DNA from: Propionivibrio sp.
GTDB taxonomy: Bacteria; Pseudomonadota; Gammaproteobacteria; Burkholderiales; Rhodocyclaceae
Assembly (NCBI RefSeq): GCF_029255185.1
Contig: NZ_JAPUVO010000130.1
Span: 41,971-105,970 of the forward strand
Direction of reading: 5' to 3'
Length of the DNA stretch: 64,000 nt
This document shows, in pieces, positions 1 to 8,561 of this stretch. How positions within the stretch are numbered: position 1 is the stretch's first letter; every line of letters starts with the position of its first letter. The notes beneath the pieces were generated by a model. That model was given only the letters and a program-made list of their open reading frames with translations, searched no databases and was not told the DNA's origin. Position numbers and translations under genes: made by a program.

Positions 1-456
1 CAGTTTGCCCATCGCGTAGGCGGCCTTGATGGCGGCGTTGTCAAGAACCGGATAACCACTGCTGGCGGCAATGCTAACGCCATCAACCGAGCCATCGGCA
101 GCCAGCCTGAGAATAAGACGTACTTCACCTTCGAGGCCGCGAGCAATAGCCTCGGGCGGGTAAAATAGGTGCTGTGAAAGCTTTCTCTGCGCGGCCTGCT
201 CCTCGCGTTTGGCAACAGCCTTTGGCTTGCCTTGCGTGGTGACTGGAGGCACAGGCACCAACGCTGGCGGCGTTTCTTCGCCATCGATTGTATTCTTGAG
301 CAAAGGATCGGCATCGGGCTTGGCCGGTAGGCGCAACGAAGCCTGCAGCGCCGGGCGGGGCGGGGCGGCAGACAGGCGCTTGACGAGATCCGGAAGAAAT
401 AGCCCACTATGCAGGGCAAGCGAAAGCGCAAGGGCGGGAATCAGACGCAATGACAT
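1..456 (-). CDS. TonB-family energy transducer, C-terminus cut by window edge
   Basis: An open frame of 152 codons starts at ATG 456 and runs off the left edge. The product has a short hydrophobic N-terminal anchor (residues 5-20, IPALALSLALHSG), a Pro/Lys-rich spacer (about 30-90) and, from about residue 97, a TonB C-terminal-type domain with FYPPEAIARGLEGEVRL followed by SSGYPVLDNAAI. TonB proteins couple the inner-membrane proton motive force to outer-membrane receptors. No exbB/exbD genes are visible here. It is divergent from the ankyrin gene, with 69 bp between the two starts. No strong ribosome binding site was seen. The last residues of the TonB domain lie outside the window. Confidence 0.8.
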   Translation of the reverse strand, partial: MSLRLIPALALSLALHSGLFLPDLVKRLSAAPPRPALQASLRLPAKPDADPLLKNTIDGEETPPALVPVPPVTTQGKPKAVAKREEQAAQRKLSQHLFYPPEAIARGLEGEVRLILRLAADGSVDGVSIAASSGYPVLDNAAIKAAYAMGKL

Positions 457-525
457 TAGCGCAGTATTGTGCAACAAAACGCGGCGGGGCATCGCTTGTT
501 GTGAAGAAGGTGGAGGATCATTTCA

Positions 526-1683
526 ATGCGGGTGATTAGCAGAAGCGGCGGAGCCTTTATATTAGTGCTTTGCCTGTTGGCAGTTTCGGCAGGCGCGGCC
601 TGGGCGGCGTTGCCCGATCCGGTCGCCTTTGGCTGGACGGTTGAGCGCGGCGATGTCAAAAAGGTCAAGGCCTGGCTCGATGAGGGGCTTGATCCCGAGT
701 TCCAGAACAACCAGATCGGCTCCGGGCTGATGATTGCCGCCTGGAACGGCAACATTGAAATGATGGCGCTGTTTATCGAGCACGGCGCCAATCCTCGGCG
801 CGCCAACCGCAACGGCGAACAGCCCTTGCAACTGGCCGCCTGGAACGGCCACCTGGACGCGGTCAAGTGGCTGCTCAATCACGGCGCTGCGCTTAACCGC
901 GAAGGAAAGCAATGGGGCGCACTGCACTATGCCGTATTCAATGGACACCAGGCCCTGGCCAAGCAACTGATCGAGCTGGGGGCTGAAGTCAATGCGCCTT
1001 CGCCCAACGGTTCGACCCCGCTCATGCTGGCCGCGCGCGAAGGCCGCGAGGAGCTAACCAGGGTCTTGCTTGAGTCGGGCGCTGACCGCAAATCGCAGAA
1101 CGACTGGGGTGACAACGCACTGACGATGGCCATGCGTTACGACCATTACCGGGTCGGCAAAATGATTTCGTCGCCCGAAGAGTTTGCCATTGCGGTCAAG
1201 GTGCCGAAGGAGAGTTTCGGCGTGACCAGCCGCTCGGCATCGGCGCCGAGTGAAATCGAGGAGTTGCTGAGCAAGATTCGCGAGGCCGAAGTCGAAGGGC
1301 GGCCGATTGAGGAATTGCAGCAGCAGTTGATGGTCGCGATCAACGCCTTCAGGCGCAATGCGATGGCGTTGAAGAACACACGTCGCAGCACGATGCCTTT
1401 GCCCTATCAACCGAAGACCCTCGTGATCACAGCCAGTCGCAAACGACCGGGTGCCGAGCGGGCGCAGGTGATGGTCGATGGCAAAGCCGTCAGCTCGTCA
1501 GCCACTGCAAAACCGACCACCAAATCCGCGTCGATCACCATCACGCCGGTAAACCAGCGCGCCACGCAGGCCCAGATCGCTGAAACGATGCGCCAGATTC
1601 GGCTGGCCGAAGCGCAAGGCCAGCCGGCGGATGACTTGCGGCGACGGCTTTCCGAACTTATTGACGTGCTGAAGTCACAATAA
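526..1683 (+). CDS. Exported ankyrin-repeat protein with duplicated C-terminal helical motif
   Basis: This 385-residue protein has a good ribosome binding site (GGAGG) upstream of ATG 526. Residues 1-27 look like a signal peptide ending AGAAWA, so the protein should be periplasmic or surface-exposed. Residues about 30-215 hold about five ankyrin repeats (for example GEQPLQLAAWNGHLDAVKWL and GSTPLMLAAREGREEL), which normally mediate protein binding. The tail carries two similar helical motifs, at about 242-276 (IEELLSKIREAEVEGRPIEE) and 350-384 (IAETMRQIRLAEAQGQPADD), joined by a basic, Ser/Thr-rich linker. The partner and role are unknown. The neighbouring tonB-like gene is divergent. Confidence 0.85.
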   Translation: MRVISRSGGAFILVLCLLAVSAGAAWAALPDPVAFGWTVERGDVKKVKAWLDEGLDPEFQNNQIGSGLMIAAWNGNIEMMALFIEHGANPRRANRNGEQPLQLAAWNGHLDAVKWLLNHGAALNREGKQWGALHYAVFNGHQALAKQLIELGAEVNAPSPNGSTPLMLAAREGREELTRVLLESGADRKSQNDWGDNALTMAMRYDHYRVGKMISSPEEFAIAVKVPKESFGVTSRSASAPSEIEELLSKIREAEVEGRPIEELQQQLMVAINAFRRNAMALKNTRRSTMPLPYQPKTLVITASRKRPGAERAQVMVDGKAVSSSATAKPTTKSASITITPVNQRATQAQIAETMRQIRLAEAQGQPADDLRRRLSELIDVLKSQ

Positions 1684-1700
1684 TAATCGCCTCTGTCTGG

Positions 1701-1950
1701 CTATCGCTCCCGCAAACTCTCATCCTTATACTGAAGCAAGGGGCTCAGGAAATACTCGATCACCCGGCGCTGGGCAGTCTTGACTTTTACGGTGACCGCC
1801 ATTCCCGGTGACAGATTGACGGTCTTGTTCTCCACCTGGATCGTCGACCTTTCCAGACTCACCCGCGCCGGAAAAATCAGTCGTCGCTTTTCGTCATTCA
1901 CCGCATCGTTCGAAACGTGGGTCACCTTGGCGTTGATGGTGCCCGTACCT
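1701..1950 (-). pseudogene. 3' remnant of a HlyD-family type I secretion adaptor
   Basis: The minus strand encodes only the last 75-80 residues of a HlyD/PrtE-type periplasmic adaptor: VTHVSNDAVNDEKRRLIF, then GMAVTVKVKTAQRRVIEYFL and SPLLQYKDESLRER, which is the family's characteristic C-terminus. Full-length members have roughly 430-450 residues. Homology stops near 1945-1950, the reading frame meets a stop just upstream, and the 3' end of the parA-like gene follows within about 40 bp. No ABC exporter or outer-membrane partner lies nearby. I read this as the scar of a deletion or rearrangement that removed the rest of a type I secretion operon. The frame has an internal ATG at 1925, but a functional 74-residue product is unlikely. 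Confidence 0.75.
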
Positions 1951-1985
1951 GGCGGTAGAACAAATTTACCCTGTCGCTATCAGGC

Positions 1986-2609
1986 CTAACCATCAACCCA
2001 GTCAATGATCGGCTGCCACTGCACCCTGTCTTTCTCGGCGCGCAACGCTGAAAGATCAAAGAGGGTCATGCCGTTGGCGGCCAGTTGCACGTAGAGTTGC
2101 GTATCTCTCAGGGAGGTGAGAACGGGCAACTCGTAGGAAGCCAGAAAACGCTCCAGTTCACCGGCGGCTCGCGTTCGTGCATCGATACGCATGCCGACCA
2201 CGGCAACGAAAACGCGCTCCTTGCGCACGGCTTTTTCTGCGAGCAGGGTTTCAAGAAAATGGCGTGTCGCGAGAATGTCGAAGAGCGAAGGCTGTAGCGG
2301 AACAATGACCCGACTGATCTTGCCGAGCATCCGTTCGAGCGCCTTGCCGTGCAGCCCCGCCGCACTGTCCAGCACAACATGAGTGGTCTCCTTGGGCGGC
2401 TTTGCCGGCAGGCCATGTTCAACGTCCCAACTGCGGATCGTCGGCAGGATGTTCGGGCGAATCTGCAACCAGTCACGCGCCGATTGCTGGCGGTCGGTAT
2501 CCCCGAGCATGACCTGATGACCACAACGGGCGAAATAGCCGGCCAGGTTGGTGGCCAGAGTCGATTTCCCTGAGCCGCCCTTGGGATTGGCGATAAGAAA
2601 GGATTTCAT
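1986..2609 (-). CDS. ParA/MinD-family ATPase
   Basis: This 207-residue protein has a deviant Walker A motif at residues 10-16 (KGGSGKS). It is followed by DTDRQQSARDW, typical of the small orphan ParA proteins, and by a Walker B-like hydrophobic stretch ending in Asp (HVVLDSAAG). ParA proteins are ATP-dependent dimers that position DNA, proteins or membrane assemblies. No parB gene or parS-like repeat is visible, so plasmid or chromosome partition is not supported here. Its ATG overlaps the stop of the upstream TAXI gene by 4 bp, which implies translational coupling and a shared task with a membrane protein. Its stop sits next to the hlyD remnant. Confidence 0.88.
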   Translation of the reverse strand: MKSFLIANPKGGSGKSTLATNLAGYFARCGHQVMLGDTDRQQSARDWLQIRPNILPTIRSWDVEHGLPAKPPKETTHVVLDSAAGLHGKALERMLGKISRVIVPLQPSLFDILATRHFLETLLAEKAVRKERVFVAVVGMRIDARTRAAGELERFLASYELPVLTSLRDTQLYVQLAANGMTLFDLSALRAEKDRVQWQPIIDWVDG

Positions 2610-3934
2610 ATGCTGGCCTCATGACGGCTTGCAAGCTGGAGAAGCTCGGCGCGAACGAGGTTGATGTGCTCACGCAGGGTATAGAACAAGTCGCTAAAAG
2701 ACCGTGGAATGTTGCGTGAATAAGCGTCTTCCTCGATACGATCGAGCCTGACCAAATACTCTGCATGGCGTGATGGATCATAGCTTTGGCGCAACTCGCT
2801 CTCGAGGAACTTCAGATCACCATAGCACCGGAATATCTTGGAGCGCACCCGCCAGTTATAAATTGATGGAGCGACCTTGAGCAGGGGCAGCAGCAAAATG
2901 ATGACCGGCAAGATCAAGACGAACAGTCGCTCGACGAGCACGGCGATCCAGAAGGGCAGGTAGCGCTGTAGGAAGGACGGCCCGGACTTGTAGTAACGTT
3001 TCGCTTCGTCGGACAGCTCGAAGCTGTGATCCTTGTAGGCCGGAAATTCGCCAGCACGCTGAAAAAACCCGCTCTTGCCATTCACTTCGCTCATTGCCTG
3101 CAACAGGAGACTAACGAGGGCCGGATGCAGGCTGTCGCGGACAATCACGTTGGCAGTCGTCGCCAGGAGGATGGTATCTCTTGGCGGAGTATCGCGCACC
3201 AAGTCAACAACGCCGCGCGGCAAAACGATTTTTGACAGGAAGGGGAAACGCCGTACATAGGCATCGGCCTGACTGAAACTCATCACCCGCACGCCCGGCG
3301 ATCGCAGCAGAACCTGAACGACAGGCGCTTCCTGTGCGGCGACAATGAAGGCGGCGTCGATTTGCCCCTGTTGCAGGGCTTCGGCCGCATTAAGCCCGGC
3401 CACTGGCAACAGATTCCTGCTGTTTGCGGCAATCTCGTTGGCCTCCAGCATTTGCAACGCAAGCCCCCGGATACCGCTGCCCTCTTCACCGACGGCGATG
3501 CGCTGGCCGCTCAGTTGATGTAGTTTGTCAATCCGGGTATCGCTGCGATAGAAAACCCATACCGGTTCATAGGACACACTGCCCAGCGAGAGAAGCTCGC
3601 TTTCATCGTCACTGTTACGTGACTCCTGAACGCCGCCCTGAATGAAAGCGATGTCGGCCTCACCCTTTTTAAGACGTTCCAGATTCTGCAGCGAACCGGC
3701 CGAAGTCCTGACCTCAAGCGTGACGCCGCTGGCCGCGAGAAGTTGGGCGTAACGCTTGGCGTAAGCGTGGTAGGCGCCCGTCTCGCCGCCAGTCGAAATC
3801 GTCATGTGTCTTGGCGGTGCCGGCTCGACGAACTGATAGGCGACAACGAAACCAATGCTCGTAATCAGGACAATAGGCCAGGCCGTCGCCAGCAGGTCGC
3901 GTAGTGAAACAAACTTCGCCCGCAGTTTGTCCAT
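2606..3934 (-). CDS. Membrane-anchored TAXI-family solute-binding protein
   Basis: The protein has 442 residues. An N-terminal hydrophobic segment (about 18-36) is followed by a TAXI-type periplasmic binding domain: ISTGGETGAYHAYAKRYA, then EADIAFIQGG and GEEGSGIRGLALQML. A second strong membrane segment (about 328-355, rich in Leu/Ile/Val) precedes a charged tail of about 85 residues that is probably cytoplasmic. Ordinary TAXI proteins are free periplasmic ligand carriers for TRAP transporters. This one is tethered and has an extra cytoplasmic part, and no TRAP permease is adjacent. It overlaps the ParA-like gene by 4 bp. A role in sensing a ligand and signalling to the ATPase is possible, but this is inference. 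Confidence 0.85.
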   Translation of the reverse strand: MDKLRAKFVSLRDLLATAWPIVLITSIGFVVAYQFVEPAPPRHMTISTGGETGAYHAYAKRYAQLLAASGVTLEVRTSAGSLQNLERLKKGEADIAFIQGGVQESRNSDDESELLSLGSVSYEPVWVFYRSDTRIDKLHQLSGQRIAVGEEGSGIRGLALQMLEANEIAANSRNLLPVAGLNAAEALQQGQIDAAFIVAAQEAPVVQVLLRSPGVRVMSFSQADAYVRRFPFLSKIVLPRGVVDLVRDTPPRDTILLATTANVIVRDSLHPALVSLLLQAMSEVNGKSGFFQRAGEFPAYKDHSFELSDEAKRYYKSGPSFLQRYLPFWIAVLVERLFVLILPVIILLLPLLKVAPSIYNWRVRSKIFRCYGDLKFLESELRQSYDPSRHAEYLVRLDRIEEDAYSRNIPRSFSDLFYTLREHINLVRAELLQLASRHEASI

Positions 3935-3939
3935 GGCGC

Positions 3940-4914
3940 TTACGGCAGAAAAATCGTCGAACCCGTCGTTTTGCGAGCTTCAAGGTCGCGATGTGCGTTG
4001 GCCGCATCAGCTAGCGCATAGGTCTGATTGACCTCGATCCTGACTTTTCCCGAACTGACGACAGCAAAGAGCTCAGCGCCAAGAGCGACCAGTTCATCAC
4101 GCCTGGCGGTGTAGTGTCCGAGGGTTGGTCGGGTAATGAACAGCGAACCCTTCTGGGACAACAGTAGCGGGTCAAATGAGGGAGCCGGCCCGGAGGCATT
4201 GCCGAAGGAAACCATCATTCCCCGCACGCGCAGGCTGTCGAGCGAACCCATGAAGGTATCCTTGCCGACGCCGTCATAGACCACAGCAACGCCTTCCCCG
4301 CCGGTGATCTCGCGCACGCGTTTGGCCACGTCCTCCCGTGTATAGAAGATGATCTGGTCGCAACCGTGGCATAGCGCCAGCTCGGCCTTGGCCTCGCTCG
4401 ACACGGTGCCGATGACGGTGGCCCCGAGTGCTTTGGCCCACTGACACGCGATCAGGCCAACACCGCCTGCCGCCGCATGAATCAGCACGCAATCGCCGGC
4501 TTGCACCGGGAAGGTGCGGCGTAGTAAATAGGCACTGGTCAGGCCCTGCAACATCATCGCGGCACCGGTGTGAAAATCGATGCCATCGGGCAGCTTGAGC
4601 AGACGGTCCGCCGGCAGGCAACGGACTTGGCTGTAGGCTCCCAGCGGGCCGCCAGCGTAGGCCACGCGGTCGCCGGCGCGTAGATCGCCAACACCGGCAC
4701 CGACCGCCTCGACGACGCCCGCCCCCTCCGAACCCAGTCCGGAAGGCAAAGATAGGGGATAAAGGCCGCTACGATGATAAATGTCGATGTAGTTCAAGCC
4801 GACCGCCTCGTGGCGCACACGCGCCTCGCCAGGCGCCGGATCGCCAACGGCAAGCGCCTCCCAGCGCATCACTTCGGGCCCACCGGTCTGATGGATGCGA
4901 ATGGCAAAAGACAT
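3940..4914 (-). CDS. qor: NADPH:quinone oxidoreductase (zinc-independent MDR family)
   Basis: Start ATG 4914 is chosen over the upstream ATG 4962 because AGGAG lies 7 bases before it and the resulting 324-residue product matches the usual length of the family. The N-terminal GroES-like domain includes VGLNYIDIYHRSGLYPL. The nucleotide-binding domain includes AAAGGVGLIACQWAKALGA, and the C-terminus is close to that of E. coli Qor. No structural-zinc cysteine cluster is present, as expected for quinone reductases. The enzyme would reduce quinones with NADPH in the cytoplasm. The gene lies 5 bp upstream of the TAXI gene, so the three minus-strand genes may form one operon. Confidence 0.9.
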   Translation of the reverse strand: MSFAIRIHQTGGPEVMRWEALAVGDPAPGEARVRHEAVGLNYIDIYHRSGLYPLSLPSGLGSEGAGVVEAVGAGVGDLRAGDRVAYAGGPLGAYSQVRCLPADRLLKLPDGIDFHTGAAMMLQGLTSAYLLRRTFPVQAGDCVLIHAAAGGVGLIACQWAKALGATVIGTVSSEAKAELALCHGCDQIIFYTREDVAKRVREITGGEGVAVVYDGVGKDTFMGSLDSLRVRGMMVSFGNASGPAPSFDPLLLSQKGSLFITRPTLGHYTARRDELVALGAELFAVVSSGKVRIEVNQTYALADAANAHRDLEARKTTGSTIFLP

Positions 4915-5013
4915 GGTTTTCTCCTGGGCAAAGGTCGCAGGGTGCACTTGGCGCGATGGCATCCGCTACCAGACGCGCCAACTCAAACCACTAGACTAGC
5001 CGCAGCACAACGA

Positions 5014-5047
5014 TCGAGCAAGCCATGCAGCAGCATGGCTTGCTCGA
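5014..5047. terminator. Perfect 15-bp hairpin between kdpE and qor
   Basis: TCGAGCAAGCCATGC (5014-5028) pairs perfectly with GCATGGCTTGCTCGA (5033-5047) around a 4-base loop. It lies 106 bp beyond the kdpE stop and 100 bp before the qor start, both on the minus strand. A transcript end for the kdpDE operon is the likely role, but neither strand has a clear run of T after the stem. A protein-binding palindrome is the alternative. Confidence 0.5.
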
Positions 5048-5152
5048 TAAAGTTGATAGAAAGACCGGTTTCAGTTCTAGTCTGGATCCGCAGGGTCACT
5101 ATTTTCAATTGATGCAGGTACTCCAGCCGCAAGAATCGTTGGATACCCATCG

Positions 5153-5845
5153 CTAGCTCACAAAACGGTAGCCAACCCCAGATTCGGTCAGGATGTATTT
5201 CGGCCGTGTCGGGTCATCCTCGATTTTCTTCCTGACATGCCCCATATAGACGCGGACATAGTGACTATCTTCGGTGTGGGAGGGACCCCAAACGGCCTTC
5301 AATAGCTGCCGATGGGTCAGTACCGAATCCGGATTAGCGATCAGATAGGCCAGCAGCCTGAATTCGATCGGGGTCAGATGGAGTTGCTGCCCAGCTTTTT
5401 CGACAATCCGTTTTCCGAGGTCGACGCGAACATTACCGAACTCGAAAACCGTCATCCCCGTCGTACCCGCCCTAAAACGTCTGCGCAAATGCGCTCGGAC
5501 GCGGGCCAGGAGTTCGGCGGCCCCGAACGGCTTGATCAGGTAATCGTCGGCGCCGGCATCGAGCGCGGCCACTTTGTCGGCTTCGGCCGTTCGGGCGGAA
5601 AGAACGATGATGGGGATGTCCGACCAGGTGCGCAGCTCACGGATCAAATCGACGCCGTCGCCATCCGGCAATCCAAGGTCGAGGACCACCAGGTCAGGTT
5701 GCCGGGTACCCACTTCAATCAAACCGCGGGCCACCGAATCTGCCTCGAATACTTCCAGTTCCTCGGCTTCCAGCGCCAGTCGGATGAAGCGCCGAATCTT
5801 GGCTTCATCCTCGACAACGATCACGATCGGTGTGGTGGTGGACAT
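5153..5845 (-). CDS. kdpE: KdpE, potassium-responsive DNA-binding response regulator
   Basis: This 230-residue OmpR-type regulator has a receiver domain at about 6-118 with acidic pocket E12/D13, phosphoacceptor D56 (VVLDLGLPDGDGVDLI) and the conserved Lys in YLIKPFG. A winged-helix domain follows (about 130-228, ending ILTESGVGYRFV). After phosphorylation by KdpD it activates kdp transcription. The ATG lies directly next to the kdpD stop codon with no intergenic bases, so the pair is translationally coupled. Two T-rich boxes at 9139-9159 and 15314-15334 are the probable binding sites. Confidence 0.97.
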   Translation of the reverse strand: MSTTTPIVIVVEDEAKIRRFIRLALEAEELEVFEADSVARGLIEVGTRQPDLVVLDLGLPDGDGVDLIRELRTWSDIPIIVLSARTAEADKVAALDAGADDYLIKPFGAAELLARVRAHLRRRFRAGTTGMTVFEFGNVRVDLGKRIVEKAGQQLHLTPIEFRLLAYLIANPDSVLTHRQLLKAVWGPSHTEDSHYVRVYMGHVRKKIEDDPTRPKYILTESGVGYRFVS

Positions 5846-8554
5846 TCAGCGACTCCCCTCATCTGCTGTCACTCCCTCATCGTCAAGAAGCGGCGGGTTG
5901 CCCCTGGGCAGAGAAAACATGAAACGGGCGCCGCCTTGCGGACGATTTTCGGCATGGATTTCCCCGCCATGTGCCTCGACGATGGCACGGCAAATGGCCA
6001 GCCCCAGCCCGACGCCACGGGTGGCGCCTTCCGGCTGGCCGCGCTCGAATTTCTTGAAAATCATTTCTTCTTTGCCTGCGGGCAAGCCGGGGCCGTTATC
6101 GTCGATCCAGACCTCGATGCTTTTTTCCGTTACATTCGCCCCGATGTCGACCAGGCTGCCCGGCGGCGTATATTTCACGGTGTTTTCCAGCAGGTTGTAA
6201 ATCACCCGCTCCATCAGCACGGAGTCGATATTCACCAGCGGCAGGTTTTCATCGAGGGAAACCTTGATCTGGTGCTGGGCAAAGGCCCGCTCCAGGGTTT
6301 TCAGGGCGCTGACGACAACCTCTTCCAAAGGTTGCCATTGCCTGTTCAGTTCGACACGGCCGGCCTGCAAGCGGGCCATGTCGAGCAGGTTATTGACCTG
6401 GCCGCTGACGCGCAGAGCCTCTTCTTTCAGGGAGCGAGCAATTTCAGCCTGCGGGCCGGTCGGCGGCGGCTGGGTCAGGAACATCGAGTCGGCCAGGCCG
6501 ACCAGAATGCTCATTGGCGTCCTTAAATCGTGGGAAATGGCCGACAGCACGGAATTACGTAAGCGTTCGGATTCCATTTGGACGGTCGTATTCTGGGCTA
6601 CGTCGACGTAATGCACCCGCTCAAGGGCAATAGCGATTAGCGACGCAAAAGTGTCGAGCAGGCGCCGTTGTTCCGGGATCAGCAGGCGATCCGAGTGGCA
6701 CATTTCCAGGGCCAGGACGCCGCGCAGGCGCATCGGCGCCTTCAGCGGCAAATACAGGATGGGGCTGGCGGCCAGGGTGTTGGTGCCTTGCCCGGCCGCT
6801 TCCCCGTGACCAAAAGCCCACTGGGCAATGCCCATATCGACGGCTGGCAGACCGTTGGCTGAAGGCAGAGCGGTTTGCAACTGGTCGTTGTCATCGGTCA
6901 GCAGAAATGCTGATTTTGCGCCGAACTCGGCGACGATGAAGCGCTCGCCAATTTCGGCAATCTGCTCAGGCATCAGCGCGCCCGAAAGATCCCGCGACAT
7001 TTCATAGAGGGAGCGAACGCGCTGCTCGCGACGCGTTGCCACCTTGGCCTGGTATTTTGAGCCGGCAGTCAACTGACCGGTGATTAGTCCGACGACCAAC
7101 ATGACGACGAAAGTCATCAGGTACTGCACATCGGTAACTGCAAAGGAAAAGCGCGGAGGAACAAAGACGAAATCAAAAATGGCGACCGACAGGAAAGAAG
7201 CCAGCACCCCCGGGCCGCGCCCGTAACGCACACTGACTAGCACCACCGCCAGCAGGAAGACCATGACGATGTTGGGCAGATCAACTATTGGGAAGACCGC
7301 GGCGGCGGCAAAGCCGGCCAGCGCACAACCGAGGGCGGCCTTGGCATAGGCAGGCCACTGGTCAAAAATGCTGTCGTCGACATTCTCCCGTCCGTATTTT
7401 TCGCTTTCCCTAGCCACTTCCGAGCGCGCTACCTGCAGCACATCGAGGTCGGGCGCACGCTGCCCGATCCGGTCAGCAAAGGATCGGTACCACGGGCGCC
7501 ACGGGCGCGGGTGATCCCGGCCGACGATGATTTTTGCCAGATTGTGATCACGGGCATATTTGATCGCCACCTCGCCGGCCTCGCTGCCCGACAGGGTCGC
7601 CGTCTGGGCGCCCAGTTCCTCGGCGAGCTTGAGGTTGCGCAGAATACGGTGGCGGCTTTTCTCCGAAAGTCGCTGCAAGTTAGGGGTTTCGATGTAGATG
7701 GCGTGCCATGGTGCCTCCAGCCGACCGGCTACCCGCGCCGTGGTGCGGATGACCTTTTCCGCCCCGGTGCCGGTGCCGATGCATGCGAGCAGGGAATCGC
7801 GGGTTTGCCAGACCGGCGAGACAAACTGGTCGCGCCGGTATTGCAGCATCTGGTCATCAACCCGGTCAGCCGTGCGGCGCAGCGCCAACTCCCGCAGGGC
7901 GATCAGGTTGCCCTTGCGGAAGAAGTTGCGGATGGCGCGTTCCGCCTGATTGGGCAGATAGACCTTGCCGGCCTGCAGGCGCTGCAGGAGTTCGTCGGGT
8001 GGCAGGTCGACTAACACCACCTCGTCGGCGGCATCGAAAACTTTATCTGGCACCGTTTCCCAGACCCGGATGCCGGTAATGCCAGTGACGACATCGTTGA
8101 GGCTTTCCAGGTGCTGAACATTGACCGTCGAGTAGACGTCGATGCCGGCCGCCAGCAACTCGTCGACGTCCTGCCAGCGCTTGCTGTGGCGTGATCCGGC
8201 GACATTGGAATGGGCCAGTTCATCCATCAGGATCAAAGCCGGCTGGCGGGCCAGTGCTCCGTCGAGGTCGAATTCCTTGAGACTGCGGTCGCGATAGGGC
8301 ACATCCCGCAAGGGCAAGCATTCCAGGCCGTCGGCCATGACCTCGGTTTCCATGCGGCCATGGGTTTCGACGACGCCGATGACCACATCCACCCCGGCCA
8401 GCAGTTGCTGCCGTGCCGCACCCAGCATGGCGTAGGTCTTGCCGACGCCAGCCGAGGCGCCGAAAAATATCTTCAGCTTACCGCGTCGGGCCTTCACCTC
8501 TTCCTCGTTCAGGCGGGTCAGAAGTTGGTCGGGATCGGGTCTTTGATCGGACAT
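5846..8554 (-). CDS. kdpD: KdpD, turgor/potassium sensor histidine kinase
   Basis: The protein has 902 residues, the normal length for KdpD. Order of parts: N-terminal KdpD domain with Walker A FGASAGVGKTYAML and the MDELAHSN motif; a USP-like domain (about 250-370); four membrane segments (about 400-500); a GAF-like region; then the kinase core with H-box AISHDLRTPMS (about 660-670), N-box NLLENTVKYTP and G-box DDNGPGLP. It autophosphorylates under potassium limitation and passes phosphate to KdpE. It is preceded within 7 bp by a small Cys-rich gene and then by an IS110-like domain gene, an accessory pair not found in the classical E. coli arrangement. Confidence 0.97.
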   Translation of the reverse strand: MSDQRPDPDQLLTRLNEEEVKARRGKLKIFFGASAGVGKTYAMLGAARQQLLAGVDVVIGVVETHGRMETEVMADGLECLPLRDVPYRDRSLKEFDLDGALARQPALILMDELAHSNVAGSRHSKRWQDVDELLAAGIDVYSTVNVQHLESLNDVVTGITGIRVWETVPDKVFDAADEVVLVDLPPDELLQRLQAGKVYLPNQAERAIRNFFRKGNLIALRELALRRTADRVDDQMLQYRRDQFVSPVWQTRDSLLACIGTGTGAEKVIRTTARVAGRLEAPWHAIYIETPNLQRLSEKSRHRILRNLKLAEELGAQTATLSGSEAGEVAIKYARDHNLAKIIVGRDHPRPWRPWYRSFADRIGQRAPDLDVLQVARSEVARESEKYGRENVDDSIFDQWPAYAKAALGCALAGFAAAAVFPIVDLPNIVMVFLLAVVLVSVRYGRGPGVLASFLSVAIFDFVFVPPRFSFAVTDVQYLMTFVVMLVVGLITGQLTAGSKYQAKVATRREQRVRSLYEMSRDLSGALMPEQIAEIGERFIVAEFGAKSAFLLTDDNDQLQTALPSANGLPAVDMGIAQWAFGHGEAAGQGTNTLAASPILYLPLKAPMRLRGVLALEMCHSDRLLIPEQRRLLDTFASLIAIALERVHYVDVAQNTTVQMESERLRNSVLSAISHDLRTPMSILVGLADSMFLTQPPPTGPQAEIARSLKEEALRVSGQVNNLLDMARLQAGRVELNRQWQPLEEVVVSALKTLERAFAQHQIKVSLDENLPLVNIDSVLMERVIYNLLENTVKYTPPGSLVDIGANVTEKSIEVWIDDNGPGLPAGKEEMIFKKFERGQPEGATRGVGLGLAICRAIVEAHGGEIHAENRPQGGARFMFSLPRGNPPLLDDEGVTADEGSR

Positions 8555-8561
8555 GTGGACC

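Noticed and set aside
1986-2609. Plasmid or chromosome partition locus
   Set aside because: There is a single ParA-like gene with no parB, no parS-like repeats and no replication gene nearby; its partner is a TAXI protein.
5312-6526. 404-codon plus-strand frame over kdpE/kdpD
   Set aside because: Fully antisense to two certain genes, with no motif and no ribosome binding site.
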